Origin: Polytrichum commune
Taxonomy: Eukaryota; Streptophyta; Polytrichopsida; Polytrichales; Polytrichaceae
DNA length: 64,000 bases
Direction: 5' to 3'
Assembly (NCBI GenBank): GCA_950295325.1
Contig: OX485807.1
Location: forward strand, 52,440,796 to 52,504,795
Shown here: in pieces, positions 20,862-34,227 of the stretch
How positions within the stretch are numbered: the first letter of the stretch is position 1
Layout of the letters: each line of letters starts with the position of its first letter
Notes under the pieces: generated by a model
What the model saw: the letters and a program-made list of their open reading frames with translations, nothing else
Database searches by the model: none
What the model was told of the DNA's origin: nothing
Position numbers and translations under genes: made by a program

Positions 20862-21612
20862 TGACCCTTTGTATTTGAGCACATTACCTTCAGATTTCCA
20901 GGCCCACGGAACAAGACAGGATTCTTGATGAGGGTTGTTGTGATAAGTTCATCCTTGAATGAATAATTTAAAATATTCATGCATGCTTAAGGATGGGGCT
21001 ATAAAGGGCCCCACTTTTGTGATATCTTGTGGGTGACTACTGTAGCTAGGTAGACAATCCGGTACATAGCAATCTGTAAAGACGAAGAACTTTTGCATTG
21101 TCTAGCTTGCAAATATCGTCCCAACATCCAACTCACCACATGCTTCTCATTGCAATTGGAAACAACAGAAGAATTCAGACTGGGAGTCGCTAGCCTATCC
21201 ATCGCTTTATCCATACAGCCCAAAATGAATTGTAGAATTTCTTGTAGATTTCTTGTTCATTAGGGAGTTTCTTGCTGCATGGCTTACTTGAATGGCAAGG
21301 GTTTCTGGAATCAAAGGTAGCCCAAATATTGTTCATTTTGAGAGATTTCCAGTCCAGAGTGCTTGCTTCTGTATGCAGGTTGACATAATAACCTTTCCAG
21401 TGTTGCATGGTTGGGCATCATTTCCTGTGCCAGGAAGCTATGAACAATTTGGATCTTTCTGATGCTGCTTGAAGGAGCCCCATGGAGTTTCTCACTCTCG
21501 TCTCCTGCAATTTAATGTAGCAAGCTGGCATAACCCTGGTGCAGAACTAGAGGACACCGAGGAGCTGTAGTTTTGTAGGATACGTGTATCTGGGTATCCA
21601 ATCGCACTGACT

Positions 21613-24600
21613 ATGTCACCTCAACGCAAAACCGTTCAAGAGCTGTCCGAGAATGGTCATCTCCGCACAATTCCGGGCGATTTCATTGTTCCTGAAGAGG
21701 AACGGTGCAGTCTCAAGGATAGACCAGTTTTCTCGACCACGGGAGCTGCTCTTGAAATTCCTCTGATTGACATGGACGACGTGGCCAAAGATCAACTGGG
21801 TGCAGGAGATCGCCGCAGTGAGTTATTGCAACAAGTTCGAGCCGCGTGCATGGAGTGGGGGTTCTTTCAAGTGAAGAACCATGGCGTGCCGTTGTCTGTG
21901 ATGACACAGATGCAGCAAGTGGTTCACGAGTTTCTGGAGCTTCCGCCAGAGGAGAAGAACAAAGTGAGGTTCACCAGTCCGGAGGCTTTTACTTATGAAG
22001 AAGGTTACACCAGCAGGCAAGGTAAGAGTGAGGGTGCGATTTCGATGTGGAGCGACCGCTTGCAGTGCCGTTTGTTTCCCATGTGCAATCGGAATTGTGA
22101 CTTGTGGCCGAAGAATCCTCCTCGTTTCAGGTGAGGAATAAATTATCGATATTGAAGTTAATGAGGACAAGTTGTAAGTTTAGATGTAATTTGTTCTTGA
22201 CCCACCTTCATAGCAGGTATTTGCTGAACTAAGGATAATATAAATAGCTGCAACGATGGAGTACGAACTTAGTAGCCTCTGCGCCATCCACCAATTCTTT
22301 ACAGCTTCTTGGACTCGTGTTGATGGAAGATAAGGTTGAGGCATAAAATAAGGGAGTTTGCATCTGTTTAGGAGTAATAGAGGGGAATTTTTTCCTTGCG
22401 AAGAGAAGCAATTTCTAAGGAGAATGTGGACATAACATTACTCAATACCCATTGTTTGTTCAGTGGGCTCTTGGAATAAAACAGTTCATGCTCGAAAAGT
22501 TGAGCAAGAGACTTAGCTTTCCGAGCATCCGATTATTACATTTAGAGGGCCCACTGAACAAACAGTAGGTGCTGAGTAATGTTATGGAATTGCTACATTC
22601 CAATTGTGGTGGCAGCTTGTGATTGATTACTCCATTCGCTTAAAAAATATATAGATCCCATCCATGTCGGCATTACATGACCCTAGTGAGTAGTTAAATG
22701 GACTTGATCGACCATGGATGCCTCAACCTTACTCAAATCTCAGAAGGATCACTCAAAGTAATTTACTTTAGTTGTTCTCATTACAATTAAGCATGTGGGT
22801 TTTAAGTGGTCACTCTTCTTAATCAACATACACCTCCATTTAAGTGGTGAATGGCAAGGGTTATAGCTATAAGTGAACACCAAATTTGAAATATGTTTTG
22901 GTGAGATTGGACTAATTGCTAAGACATATATGGGCATCCTTTATAGGTTATGGAGTTAACAAACTTAGGATAGCTAATGTGATCCCTTAAAGAGAAAGGG
23001 AAGCTTGATCTTGACCTTGACTTATCTATTGCGTCATAACTCTGATTCTAAAACTTGAAATGATAGATGAAACAATTCCCAATCCAATCCAATGGCCAAT
23101 TTTTTGTGTGGAGTTGGAAGTGCCCACAATAAAGCCATTTCCATTACATTATATACATTACATCTTCCTTTCATAAGATTCGAGTGACATCCTGAACATG
23201 ACTGAATTTCAAACGATGGATGAGAGATGCCTAGCATTGGTTCGAGGAATCGAGTGAATAAGTTTTTTTTTTTTTTTTTTTTTTTTTGTGGTTTTGTCCT
23301 GGAAATGACAACAACTGGTCATAACTCCAGTCTGAGATTAACTTGCAATAGCAATTGAAGAAGAATCTGACCTCTAACTCATTGAGCCTAGAAAAGGAAC
23401 TGAAGTTGGGCGTAACAGCAATTTTGCATCATCATGTTTAGTATCAGGTGACAGTGCAACAACTTGTGACTTATAACGTACATAATGATCGTGAAAGCCT
23501 TGTGTACTAGCAAAGATTGGTATTTCGAGCACATTCTCAAACTTTGGGGAGCTCATAAATTAATATGTATTATGTGAGCGTAGTGGGGATACATCAAAAT
23601 GAAAAAATTGAACGCCCACCAATTGAAGGCATTTAATTGCTAAATGACACGGGTTGCTAAGTTGTCAGGTAGTGGGGGGATTGTTGATTTCATGGTGATT
23701 CGATTATTTGAAATTAGGTAAGGTGGGTAAGCGATTATTTATTTATTTATTTATTTTGGGGGGAACCTCTTGGGCACAGTACCGGGTCATGGGCTCTTCT
23801 CACAGTTGTATTTTGCCCTTGCAATGGAAAAATGTTTTTTATTCTCATTTATTTGTTTGTTCTTATTTTCTAACATAATGAGAGTTGTGGCATTTTTTTT
23901 TTTTTTTTTTTTTTGGGGGGGGGGGTAGTGTTGTGATTACCCGACACTTCAAAGAGATATTCTTGTCTTAGCAAAGTTTTAAGTATCGAGTTCACTGCTG
24001 AGAACCCCTATTTCTTGCAGGGTAGTTGCTGAGCGGTATGGCGAGGAGCTAAATAAGCTTGCCAAGAAAATATTGGAGTTGATTTCAGAGAGTTTGGGAT
24101 TGCAACCCTTCTACATGAATGAATACCTCGGTGGTGTCCAAAATCTTCACGTGAATTATTATCCTTCTTGTCCGCAGCCGGATCTCACGATGGGTTTGGT
24201 GAAGCATTCGGACCCTGGTTCAATTACACTTCTTTTGCAAGACGAAAACCCGGGACTACAAGTGCTAAAAGATGGAGAATGGATAACTGTGAAACCCATG
24301 GAGGGTGTGTTTGTTGTGAACTTGGGGGACCAAATCGAGGTAACCAACTGCTTGAAATTTCATGTGACGTGGTCTTTCTTTTTTATCATGTGGAATTGTG
24401 GTTACATGCTCTTCAAATAACAACAATATCTGTTGAAAAATTGAATTCAACAAAACTTGATTTTAATTACTTTATCTGTTGAGTTAAACAAACCAAATTC
24501 AATTACTTTATCTTGATTGGTCACCTATATTTGATTGGTGTGTGCTTAGGTTTGTTTTTAGGAACGGACATCAAAATGCCATGTCTTAAAGTGTTTGGAC

Positions 24601-25581
24601 CATGTGCTCACAAATTGTTAACTATTCTATGTGATCATTTAAGCAGAAAGAAAATCTTCACTTTGAAAATGCATAAGATATGTATATGAGCTCTCTACAT
24701 TTATGAGGAAACTACACTACATATGATATTTCCTGTCACCAAATTCTAATTGTCTTGTTCAATAGTAATTGCAAACCACAGTGTAGTGTCACCAACACCA
24801 TTATATCTCAACCCAACATTATTTGTCATTCCTTGTCATTTTTGGGGGGGTCATTCTAGATATACACTGTTGCAATTACTGCCACTTACCAAATGATTTT
24901 CCATCCAAATTTCAATCACCCATGACAATATTTAATCACAAGTTGTTGACAAGAGAAGGTACGGCATTGGCCGATGGACGAACTCATCCATCATCCATGA
25001 CAACATTTGTTCACTTATTCATAAGAAGTGTCATCCGAAATGTTACCATAGTGACATAAAGTACCATATGACACTAAACATCATTATATTCAGTGTAGCT
25101 ATGGCTTGGTTTGGTCGTGGTAATCTCAAACAATTGTGTGTTTAACTTTCTAGTCGAGTTTAAACCAGGAACCATTTATAGCCCATCCCCCTTAATTTAG
25201 CAATGCCCTGACAAATTGCACAGAGACGGCCGAAGAAATGTTACAATACTATTAACGGAGGGAGATTTGACATCCAGGCGACTGTTGAATCTGTTCCAGG
25301 TTGTAACGAATGGCAGATACAAAAGCATCGAGCACCGAGCTTTTGTGAGCTCACAACCTCGACTGAGCATCGCGACGTTCGTCATCCCTACGGACGAGAG
25401 TATTGTTGGTCCCATTCCCGAATTGCTGGCTGAAAGGGAGCTTCCCAAGTACAAACAACGTTCCTACGATGAAAACAAGAAATCATTCTACAAATCATAC
25501 TTGGGAGGTTGGCGGAAGAGAACATCTGGCAAAGACCATCTGCACACTGTCATGGCTCCACTGCCCAAGTCCCTAAGTTGA
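21613..25581 (+). CDS. 2-oxoglutarate/Fe(II)-dependent dioxygenase, DOXC type (372 aa, 3 exons)
   Basis: Exons 21613-22130, 24021-24339 and 25300-25581, with GT..AG introns. The joined 1119 nt is open. The N-terminal DIOX_N domain has IPLIDMDD and VRAACMEWGFFQVKNHGVP. The catalytic jelly-roll has LHVNYYPSCPQPDLTMGL, the iron ligands His235, Asp237 (KHSDPGSITLLLQ) and His291 (SIEHRAFVSS), and the 2-oxoglutarate-binding Arg300/Ser302 (RLS). All catalytic residues are present and the length is normal. The family covers flavonol synthase/anthocyanidin synthase-like, jasmonate-oxidase-like and other specialised-metabolism enzymes; the substrate cannot be read from sequence. It is a soluble cytosolic enzyme in known relatives. 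Both introns hold repeats: a foldback MITE (22431-22586) and poly-T in intron 1, and a dispersed repeat in intron 2. It looks functional. Confidence 0.95.
22431..22586. mobile_element. 156-bp foldback MITE in intron 1 of the dioxygenase gene
   Basis: Ends CATAACATTACTCAAT and the inverted ACTGAGTAATGTTATG-like right end. The inner arms (TTGTTTGTTCAGTGGGC against GCCCACTGAACAAACA) extend the hairpin to about 38 bp. Same family as 20739-20861. Confidence 0.65.
24630..25080. repeat. Dispersed repeat fragment in intron 2, related to 40740-41120
   Basis: 24788-24930 reads as a diverged copy of the minus strand of 40760-40980 (shared blocks: GTGTCACCAACAC, ATTTGTCATTCC, GCCACTT and TTTCAATCAYCCATGACAAT). 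24630-24670 resembles the plus strand of 41050-41090. It belongs to an unidentified repeat family with internal inversions. Confidence 0.5.
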
Positions 25582-27277
25582 GGCATGAATGCTGGCCAGA
25601 GATGGAGGGCCCGAACATCTCCCCTGTCTGGGACTCTCTGTGCGGGAATATATTCCCATTCTATCCCACTTTCTCGTTGTTCGAAGGCTTGTTGTCCGGC
25701 CCTAGTGTGAGGAACTTGCAATTCCACATGTCGAGGTAGACATGCCTTGAATGGTCACTTCTTGTCCAACTAGCTCGCGTCTACTAGGGTATGGAACATG
25801 CGATTAGTACGAGATGGTTAGCAAATCTAATTCGAAGGTGCATATATTGTTCTCATAATTTTGGAGCTCGTATGAACAAAGAAATATTGATGACACACTT
25901 TTGAAAAGAAACAACGTGATTTGACAAAACCTTAGAGAACAATGCATTGGCAAAGTTTAGTTGACTTCACTGAATTATTTATCACTGCAAATTCTATGCA
26001 TTGATCATGTAAATCAACATGATAATATATATGTCATAAATTAGTATATGGATTTATTTATTTATTTAGGGAAATTGATATATACAACATTTAGGAATTT
26101 AGTGTTCTAGGTACAATGTCCAAAACCATTTGTTAACTTTGTTTTTGTTAAATGGTGTTGAATGAAATCGGTTCCATTGTACATTGATAGCTTACATTTG
26201 CATTTGGAAATTGTATCCCCCATATAACCACTTACATTGAGAGAACAATTTTTGCAATATACAATCCTCTCTTTTGAAAGCATGACATTGTAGGTGCCAC
26301 AAGCAGTACAAGTTTGTTTTTTCAGTTTTAGCATGACAATGTTTCTTTACCACATAGTGACGTCGACAACTCTCAAAGCTTGTATCAGGTCAAAGAAATT
26401 AAATTTTTGTAGGTAACATCGTTGCAGTAGGCAGCACCAATATCATGAATATATTTTGTTCTTGACATGTGACAAGGACAAGGCATTTGTTTTCTTCTTT
26501 GCTCACATACACGGGTAGATGACTTAGTGCATTTTAAAAACGACGTGCGGCATAATATAGAGAGGATTAAAATCATTTGAAATAAAAATTATAAAGGAAT
26601 TCCAAATAATGAAGGGGCCATTAAATGTAGACAATCCCATTATAAGTAAGTTAGATGGACATAAAACGTGGGCCATTATTTTTTGTAAAATTAATATAGG
26701 GGCTGAAGATAAGGATCCTAGAAGGTATGTTTAGTATGTTTGCTATGGCCTCCTATGTGTTTTCTTCATAAATATGTTTGCAATGGTATTATTGTTTGCA
26801 CCCTTCTTTGTCTCCATGCTTTCCCTCAACACTCGTCAATTGTGTTAGGAAGTAAATTAGCTTTTGTTACTTAAAAGGAATATAGAGTACAAAAAATTGC
26901 AGTGACTTGGACAATATAAGTAATGGAAGGGTGCAAACAAATGGGCCATTTTTTAAATTTAAGTAATTATAGGGAGGCTTTAATTCAGCCCTTGAAGGTA
27001 AATAGCCCCAAAACAAAAAAACCCCCAGCCGCACGTGGTGCACAAAAATGCCTTAGAGTGATCTACCCGTGCTCACATAAAAAGTTCTTTTCATTAATGA
27101 ATAATGTTCCAATGCTAAAATTCTGCAATAAATTTTGAAGATCTTCAACCTCCTTATTGAACACAACATCATCATTGACTATCTCAAGGGTTCCTGCAAT
27201 CCTTATTTCTTCTTCATTGGATGGTAATTCCTTGTAGATTACATTGTGTATGCACAAGATATCATCTTCTATAACAA
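25582..27277. other. Intergenic DNA; cysteine-rich coding-like fragments near 26107-26576
   Basis: On the minus strand 26107-26334 reads a short Cys-rich peptide (KQTCTACGTYNVML, IVYCKNCSLNVSG) and 26385-26576 another. They look like remnants of a zinc-binding open reading frame from a mobile element, but no family was recognised. The rest shows nothing. Confidence 0.35.
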
Positions 27278-27835
27278 TTCATTAAGCTTAATTCACATTT
27301 TTTTATGATTCATTGTGCTACTTCCGTCGTGTGTGATTCCGTCCTACATGTGTGTGGACTTTTATCATTCCAATTCCATCTTGTTAATTAGTTGTGAAGC
27401 TCAAAAGCTTGGCAAATCATCAATGACTAATAGTTAGGACAAAGTCCAAGGTAATGTCTTTTGAGTATCGCATTGTCTTTAAGTTTCATGAATTATGCTT
27501 TGCGATAATCTCAAATTTAATTCCTCTTAATTTAATTTGCAATCATTCGGCCATTCTTCCAAGACTGTATTCACCATCTTCATCTTCAGTTTATTTGGTA
27601 ACTTCTCACAACAATTATCCACAAGATTATGTAAAATAATGCATCAACAACTAGGCTACATCCATTAACTACATCCCTTAGTCCAATTTAGTCTCAAATT
27701 GAATTGCCTTTGGTAAAGTCTTACTCCAATCAAATAATTTCTCTTTCTCGAGGTGGTATTGTCCTTTGCACCTTATAGCCTGCTACTAAGCATGTCCATG
27801 GCCTGCATTCATACCATTAGCCTTGTACTGGGTAA

Positions 27836-28737
27836 CAGGCCATAAATTTGACACCCTAGCCAAATTTCCAGGGGACACCCTGTCCCAAATTTTGGGTGTC
27901 CCAAGGACACCCTGCTCCAATTTCTGGGTGTCCTCATATATTTCTCTTAATTTTTTTTTGTCAAAATAGGTACAATTTTGAAAAATATATAATATCATTT
28001 CAAAATCTCAATTAAAAATAAAACAAAATCACTACATATCATAACTTGCAATGCAAATCAAACCTACAAGCGGCGGCCTTTCATAGCACACCACTTTACC
28101 CATACTTGTTCAAAGTCAATGGCCTCTATGGGGATTTTTGCCATTGCAACTCTCATTTGTGCTTCCAAAGTCTCTAATACCAAACTACACCGTAAAGTAG
28201 ATTTAATATGATTTTGAGTAGAAAATCCTCTCTCACAAGAAGCTGTACTAGCAGGAATTACAAGAACAACTTGCCACAACTTTGTCATATGAGGATATCT
28301 TCCAACATAGTCCAAATTGGAAGAATAAACCATCCAAGCTTGGTGCATTTTAAGACCACCACATGAAATATGAAGAGCTTCAAATCAGGAAATCGTTGCT
28401 GCAATGATTCTATCACCTTAACCACATAGGCCTGTGCAATCACCTTGCACCCATGGAGGGTACCATCACCACCAAACTCAATTGCATGAGGCAATGGTGC
28501 ATAATGCAATATATGTGAATGCACCACTCCTGTAGAGTCTTGAAAATGGATCTCACCACCTCTAGAAATGTCCAAAAATTGTGCCACAAATTTGGTATCC
28601 GCTGATAGGCCCTACAAGTACAAGGGACACCCTGAATTTTTTTTGGGTGTAAAAAGGACACCCTGTTTGAGATTTGGGTTTCCTAGGACACTCTAGGAAG
28701 CAAAATACACCCCCCAAGGTGTCAATTTTATGCCCTG
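27836..28737 (-). mobile_element. 902-bp non-autonomous hAT transposon with 8-bp target duplication
   Basis: Ends CAGGCCATAAATTTGACACC and, inverted, CAGGGCATAAAATTGACACC (18 of 20 equal). CTGGGTAA is repeated on both sides (27828-27835 and 28738-28745). Copy B of the host repeat shows the empty site with a single CTGGGTAA. The interior holds the 3' part of a hAT transposase gene on the minus strand. CAGGG-type ends with an 8-bp duplication are diagnostic of hAT. Confidence 0.95.
28064..28600 (-). pseudogene. hAT transposase C-terminal fragment
   Basis: 28064-28348 reads VIPASTASCERGFSTQNHIK and LETLEAQMRVAMAK, the hAT dimerisation domain with its ASCERGFS hallmark. Upstream, in another frame, AYVVKVIESLQQRFPDLKLF matches the stretch that normally precedes it. 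The zinc-finger and catalytic parts are missing, so this is an internal-deletion derivative with at least one frameshift. Confidence 0.9.
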
Positions 28738-29454
28738 CTGGGTAAAGTCAAGTTACTACTCCTAGGCTATATTCTCTCAGAGTTGCCTCTTTGCATTCTT
28801 TCTCATGGTGGAGACATTTGTTAAGCCTATGTGTTCAAATAAAATAAACATGCTCAAAATAAAACACTACTATTAGTTCCATTTTAGAATGACAAAGACC
28901 CTTTCAATGGTAAGTCACAAAAGTTATAATGTCAATGTTAATGAGGGTTTTGTAATGTCTTTAACTTTCTAAGTAAACTTTATGCCTCATTGATGGCTTC
29001 ACTTCGAAAATGTAATCTCAATAAATTGCTTATTTAGTCAACAGAAGTGAACACATATGTTGAATTCTAGACCTTGAATACGAAGTGCACTTAATATGGG
29101 TTACATGAACAAGTGGTCTTTAAGAATGCAAGGGCAATTATATTTTTCGAAGTTGGGCAGAGTGGACAACAATTTTCGGTCGGAATCTGAAAATATTGGA
29201 TTTGTTTTGTGAGGGCTGTGGAGGTGCCGGATCACGGGCCTTAGCCCCTATCCACTTCCTTTTGAAAATTCGTAGGGGAGGTATATTGTCCGCCCTCGAC
29301 CACAATCATCTAATCATGAGACGCCAAAATACTCTCTCCAACTTCCCAACTTCCAAAGTATGCTCTTGAAAGTGATGACCGTGAACTTTTCATTTGTCGG
29401 CAATATCGAGGTTGAATCTTTTTGGAGTCCGTTGGTGAGGAATGGAATTCCACA

Positions 29455-29687
29455 CAGTGATTGGGGAGATTTTTGGGCATACTAATCGGTTGAGATCCTA
29501 GTGTTTGCAAGTCTAATCGGTTACATGCATGTTGACATCCTCCGGTTTTCCTTCATTAAATTGGGGCATATTCTATAGATTCCTCTAAAATGATCTGTAA
29601 TTATCCTGCAGACTTGAACTTCAACCGGTTATTTCTCAAACTCAACCGGTTCATTTGTAACTAACTGCCGGTTCTCCCCGATCATTG
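29455..29687. mobile_element. hAT MITE, copy 1 (233 bp)
   Basis: Starts CAGTGATTGGGGAGA and ends TCTCCCCGATCATTG. Flanks are ATTCCACA and ATTCCAGG (8 bp, 6 equal). Copy B lacks it. Inside are several AACCGGTT-type boxes. Confidence 0.8.
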
Positions 29688-31716
29688 ATTCCAGGTACTT
29701 CTAATATGCTTCGATATTTAGTTTGAATCTTGGTTTCAGAACGCTTGCAATCCAGTGTACTAAAGTGAAATAGGTACAAATAGTGTAACATAACCGGACT
29801 ATGAATGACGAAGAACTATAATTGCCTAGTCTTTGAGGGGAGAGCAATCTGTTGATTTATGACAAGTTGTTATTGACATAAGCTTCTACAGTGGAAAGGA
29901 TCACTAGCAAGCCCCAAAATCTTTGCTGAAGAATGTTATGAATGTAGTTATGCAACTCCAACATCAACATCCTCATGAGAATCGTACATCCAAACATCAT
30001 TCATTATCTAGCATACCTCATTCTAAACAAAAGGAAGCTAGACAATAAACAAACACTAGTATTTCCTCCTCCCCCCCCTCCCCCCAACAAGAAACAATAC
30101 TTGACCTCTCAAACCCAATTGTGTATGTCTTGTCTTCCTGCTCTTCCTCAAGAGGTCCACCTCCCGAAAGGAAAGAAAATTACGCCAGGACTATCATGGG
30201 AACCCATGATCGCCTAAGGTTAACGGGCTTGCACTCACGCTGGTCTATAAGATCGGCGTTCTTTTTCTTCTTTCTAGTTATGCAATTTCCTAGCTTTGGT
30301 GGACTTAGTCAACTATGGATTGTTTGGAGAACATTGTTTGACAAATTGAGATGATACCCAAAATGTGGCAACGTTAATAAAAAAGTGACCTAGCCAAACA
30401 ACATGCTTCAAACAACTGCTTTGTTAAATTGACATGTCAAATATGGACTCCTCATAGATATGTTGCACCAATTTTACAAGCATATTTGTTGAACACCACA
30501 TGTTTCATTGGCTATGGCATTAAGTTTCTACTAGTGCATGCATGTACTACATACTCCCCTATGTCATGGCCTCCCTTCTATAATTTCTCTAGCTAGTTGT
30601 TGGTGGCTTCTTGGAAATGAGTTACGAGAAGTTACACCTTATGATTAGAGTACCATCTTCACTCTAACATTTACCACCTATTCACAAAAAAAATTGACAA
30701 TCAACTTCAACTTCATCATATGCCAACTCTTAAAATAATAGTATAGTGGTAACCGGCATATATAAATTGTCACTTTGGTCACATATCAATGTCTCTAGGC
30801 AATGACCAACTAATTACCAACTAGAATAAGAGCATGTCAACACTGAAAACAATGTGGGATTTTGAGGCACAAATGGGCCCAAACTAGGGGATGGTTTTAC
30901 CTTTGTGCCCACTTCTCCTATAATATCAACTTTTAAATGCCTAGATGAGTAGACTAAAACCAAAATTGTATCATAACATGTATGTTAAAGGTTTGATCTT
31001 GATCTTGGCTTCCAAATGGAATGTGTAGTGCTTGAATATTAGGTCACATCTCTATGATTGGAATCAAAATTATACTGATTATTTTAGAAGTATGTTTCCT
31101 GAATATGATAATATTTTCCTATGAAGTCAATTCCACTTGAGTTTATTTTATTGATACAAGTGCAAGGTCTATGATGATATGAAAAATAAAGTCAAGTGAA
31201 TCTCATCTAAGATATTTAGATCCTTCAAAACTTCCTCATATAGTAAGTTCTCCAACAAAGGATTTTTTGGTGGACATAAAACCATTTTGTTTTTTGTTTT
31301 TTGGAAAACATGCGTATGCCACTTGATCACGAGACACATACCATTTGAAAGAAAATTTTATTATGCATCCACTAATATATGGAGTGACCTTTCCTAAAGC
31401 TTCCTTGTAACAATAAAGTGTGTTCAACGACATTCATTAACCACTATATGGCTTTGTAGGCACAAACAATTCAAACAATATGATTTGCGATACCAAATCG
31501 AAGTCATAATCATTCCCTTCAAAATTGTTTGAGTTCGTATAAATATCTTTTATCTTACTAGATGATAATAGGACCTCTCAATTGTGTTGATTGTTGACCC
31601 TAAGGTAGATGGCACTAAAACCTTCACTTTAAGTGTTGAGCATTGATACCATTAATGGATTAATTGACTAAAAAACAACACCCATAAGTAGTTGACATGG
31701 GATTCCACGGTTCTGT

Positions 31717-31884
31717 GTTTGTCTTATTTGAAGTCCTTATGCATAAGTTATAAGGGTTCAAAAGTTTTATTGGTATATGACCCAAAATAATTAGCATCGA
31801 GCTCATGTGTTGGTTTTGGGTCATATACCAATAAAACTTCTAAACCCTTATAATTTATGCATAAGGACTTCAAATAAGACAAAC
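31717..31884. repeat. Foldback, arms about 71 bp, loop about 26 bp
   Basis: 31717-31787 (GTTTGTCTTATTTGAAGTCC...) is inverted at 31814-31884. Copy B has only the left arm and then different sequence, so the right arm in A arose or was lost after duplication. Confidence 0.8.
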
Positions 31885-32576
31885 ATGAGCTAACCAACCC
31901 ATGTATGGCCTTATAGCCTTTGTGACCAAGTTGGTTCATTATGGTAAACTTGGATAGTTGAAATTTCAATTTAATGCTATCTCCTACACACTCTGGACAC
32001 ATGAGGAATTTTTTTGACACATGTCCTACATCCTAGAATTTTTTATAATATGGTTATGAGGTCTTCTATTACATACTACCATGTGATTTGACATGAGCAT
32101 GCTTATGTCAATTTGGTCATTTTAATAGCAATTTTCCATACATCAAGGATGAGTACTCTATATCAACCTATATGGACAATGCAACTTATTAAGTAATTTC
32201 TAGTGTTAACTTTAAGCGCGTATCCAAGTCTAGTGGTGAGCTCAACTCTTAAGTTCCTCATTTGGATTTGCTAATGTGCTCACGCACTTTATTTTTGACC
32301 TCTAAGCCCCTCATGTGATAGAGTGTTGGAAGTATACATTTTAGAAGTTGATAAGTTGAACCCTCACAAACTTCACTTGTAAATTTGGGCATCGATGGAG
32401 ATGGCACACTCCATGTTGATGCCGTGTTGGTTACATCAATACTCAAAATAACTGAAAGTCAAGTTGCCGGTGTAGTGAACCAAGAAAAAGAATGCTCACC
32501 CTCACATGTACCTAAAATAGTGGAACTCTATCTCGAGGTTGGTCTCCACATTTATTAGATTGGTTTTCAAGTGCAA

Positions 32577-32937
32577 GCTTGAAATTTTTGCCCCGATCTA
32601 TATCACATCTTCATTTGGCTGGGCCTCGCTTCTCTTGCGCCTCTTTCACTGTCTGGTATTTTTGCCCGCACTTGCATGGGAAATTCTTCCTCGTTGGGAA
32701 CAAATGTGACAATACCCGGTCATTTAAGCCATTAACCTCCTTTGACATGTGAAGGAACTTCATGATGAAAGTGATGTCAACTTGAACGTTTGTAAGTTTG
32801 ACCGGGTATTGTCACATTGAGGAGTTTCCATGCAGGTGCGGGCATGAAGACCAGGTAGTGAAGGAGGAGTGGGAGGGGCGGGGCCCAGCCAAATGAAGAT
32901 GTGATCTAGCTAGCCCGGGGCGAAATTGAACTTCAAA
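32577..32937. mobile_element. Foldback element with arms about 150 bp
   Basis: The left arm (CTTGAAATTTTTGCCCCG, CACATCTTCATTTGGCTGGG, GTGACAATACCCGGTCA) recurs inverted in the right arm (TGACCGGGTATTGTCAC, CCCAGCCAAATGAAGATGTG, CGGGGCGAAATTGAACTTC). It would form a long imperfect hairpin if transcribed. Confidence 0.7.
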
Positions 32938-33012
32938 GATGATCAAGTTTCAAATAAGGAAATGGTAGAACCACAACTCCCCCACGTAAGGAGCTTTGAC
33001 ACATGTAGATCT

Positions 33013-33565
33013 ATGCCAAATCAGGAGAAGTAGAAGGCGGTGCAAAATTTCCCAATGTACGATGACATGCACCTAGTCCTAATGAGGACCCCATTGGAAA
33101 TTTATAGGGTGCCATAATTTCGATCAAGTGGGGATTAATCTTGATAATTTCTTTTCAAGGGGGATAAAATTAAGGTTCCATGTTTCACAGTTTCTAAGGA
33201 TTAGTTTCCACGTAGGCCGCTCGCCCACCAAATTCTAATAAAATGCCACCAAGTGGAACCTACAATTCCATAGAATCTGGTGGACAAAGTGACCTACATG
33301 GAGACTAACTCTAAGTCTCCATGATATGACCAGGGAATGCCATGACACACATCCTCGGTTTTAAGTGCTAAATCGAGGAGGAATTGGTCTCAAAAGGAGC
33401 AGTCACGATAGACCCTAATGTATTCAAACCAACTTTTGGCTAGAAAAAAATATTTTAATTTCAATGTAAGGATTCAAATTAACGAAACGTTTGCAGTCAT
33501 CTTGATTTCTTGTCCTCGTACATCGGGAAATATTGCACCACCTTCTACTTCTCCTGATTTGGCGC
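33013..33565. repeat. Inverted repeat pair flanking a small MITE
   Basis: 33013-33066 (GCCAAATCAGGAGAAGTAGA...) is inverted at 33511-33565. A 108-bp MITE (33201-33308) sits between. A related single arm occurs near 42475-42530. Confidence 0.65.
33201..33308. mobile_element. Small MITE, ends TTAGTTTCCACGTAGG
   Basis: The inverted ends are TTAGTTTCCACGTAGG and TTAGTCTCCATGTAGG; CTAAG flanks both sides with a short offset. Second copy at 39214-39312. Confidence 0.6.
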
Positions 33566-34178
33566 AGAGCTTCTTAAGTGATCACTCTCTTGTCCAAATA
33601 CTCTTACCTTACCTTGGCCCACCAAACTTGGTAGCTCAATGTGTGTGTGGCTGAGCCTTTATATTTCAATAAAGAATTGGAACCCTTTGGCCCAACATGC
33701 CAAACTGTACAAAATTTGATACAGCTTTTGCCTAATCTGCGGTATGTGCTAGTTGAACCCATCATAAAATATATCATTGCCTATAATACTATAATGGTAG
33801 TTGAGTATTTGGCAAGCATTTGCCTTGCCAAGTGCACTAACTTAACCCGTTTTATCCCCAAGATTTTGTGGGCTTTCAAAATTAGATATAAAGTGAGATT
33901 TGCAAGCTTGTTTTATAAGATATCCATGAAGCAAATTTGTTGACATAAATTCAAAGAAACACATGCATTTTTAGAGCAGAAAATTCAAGAACACAGTGCA
34001 TTTTTAGAGTGTATGATGGCAATGCAACCAGTTGCAAGAACAAAGTGCATCGGTTGCAAGAACACAATACGTTCTTAGAGCAGAAACTCAAGAAAAACTT
34101 CATAAAATGAAGATGACCGTAGTTTGTTTGGATATTATGCAGAAGTGTTCATCTTATGAAAACTTATGGCACATTTTA

Positions 34179-34227
34179 AAATGCATAAAATGCATAAAAT
34201 GCATAAAATGCATAAAATGCATAAAAT
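34179..34227. repeat. Microsatellite, unit AAATGCATAA, about 5 copies
   Basis: Perfect tandem 10-bp units (AAAATGCAT). Confidence 0.9.

Larger units (their letters stand above)
27278..32178. repeat. Long dispersed repeat, copy A
   Basis: Nearly identical by eye to copy B (54926-59248), apart from insertions. Shared sequence starts at TTCATTAAGCTTAATTCACA and ends at TATCAACCTATAWGGACA. Copy A has two extra insertions that B lacks: a 902-bp hAT element (27836-28737) and a 233-bp hAT MITE (29455-29687). It contains no recognisable gene of its own. A third, more diverged copy (C) begins near 63630. Whether the unit is a transposon or an old segmental duplication is unclear. Confidence 0.85.
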
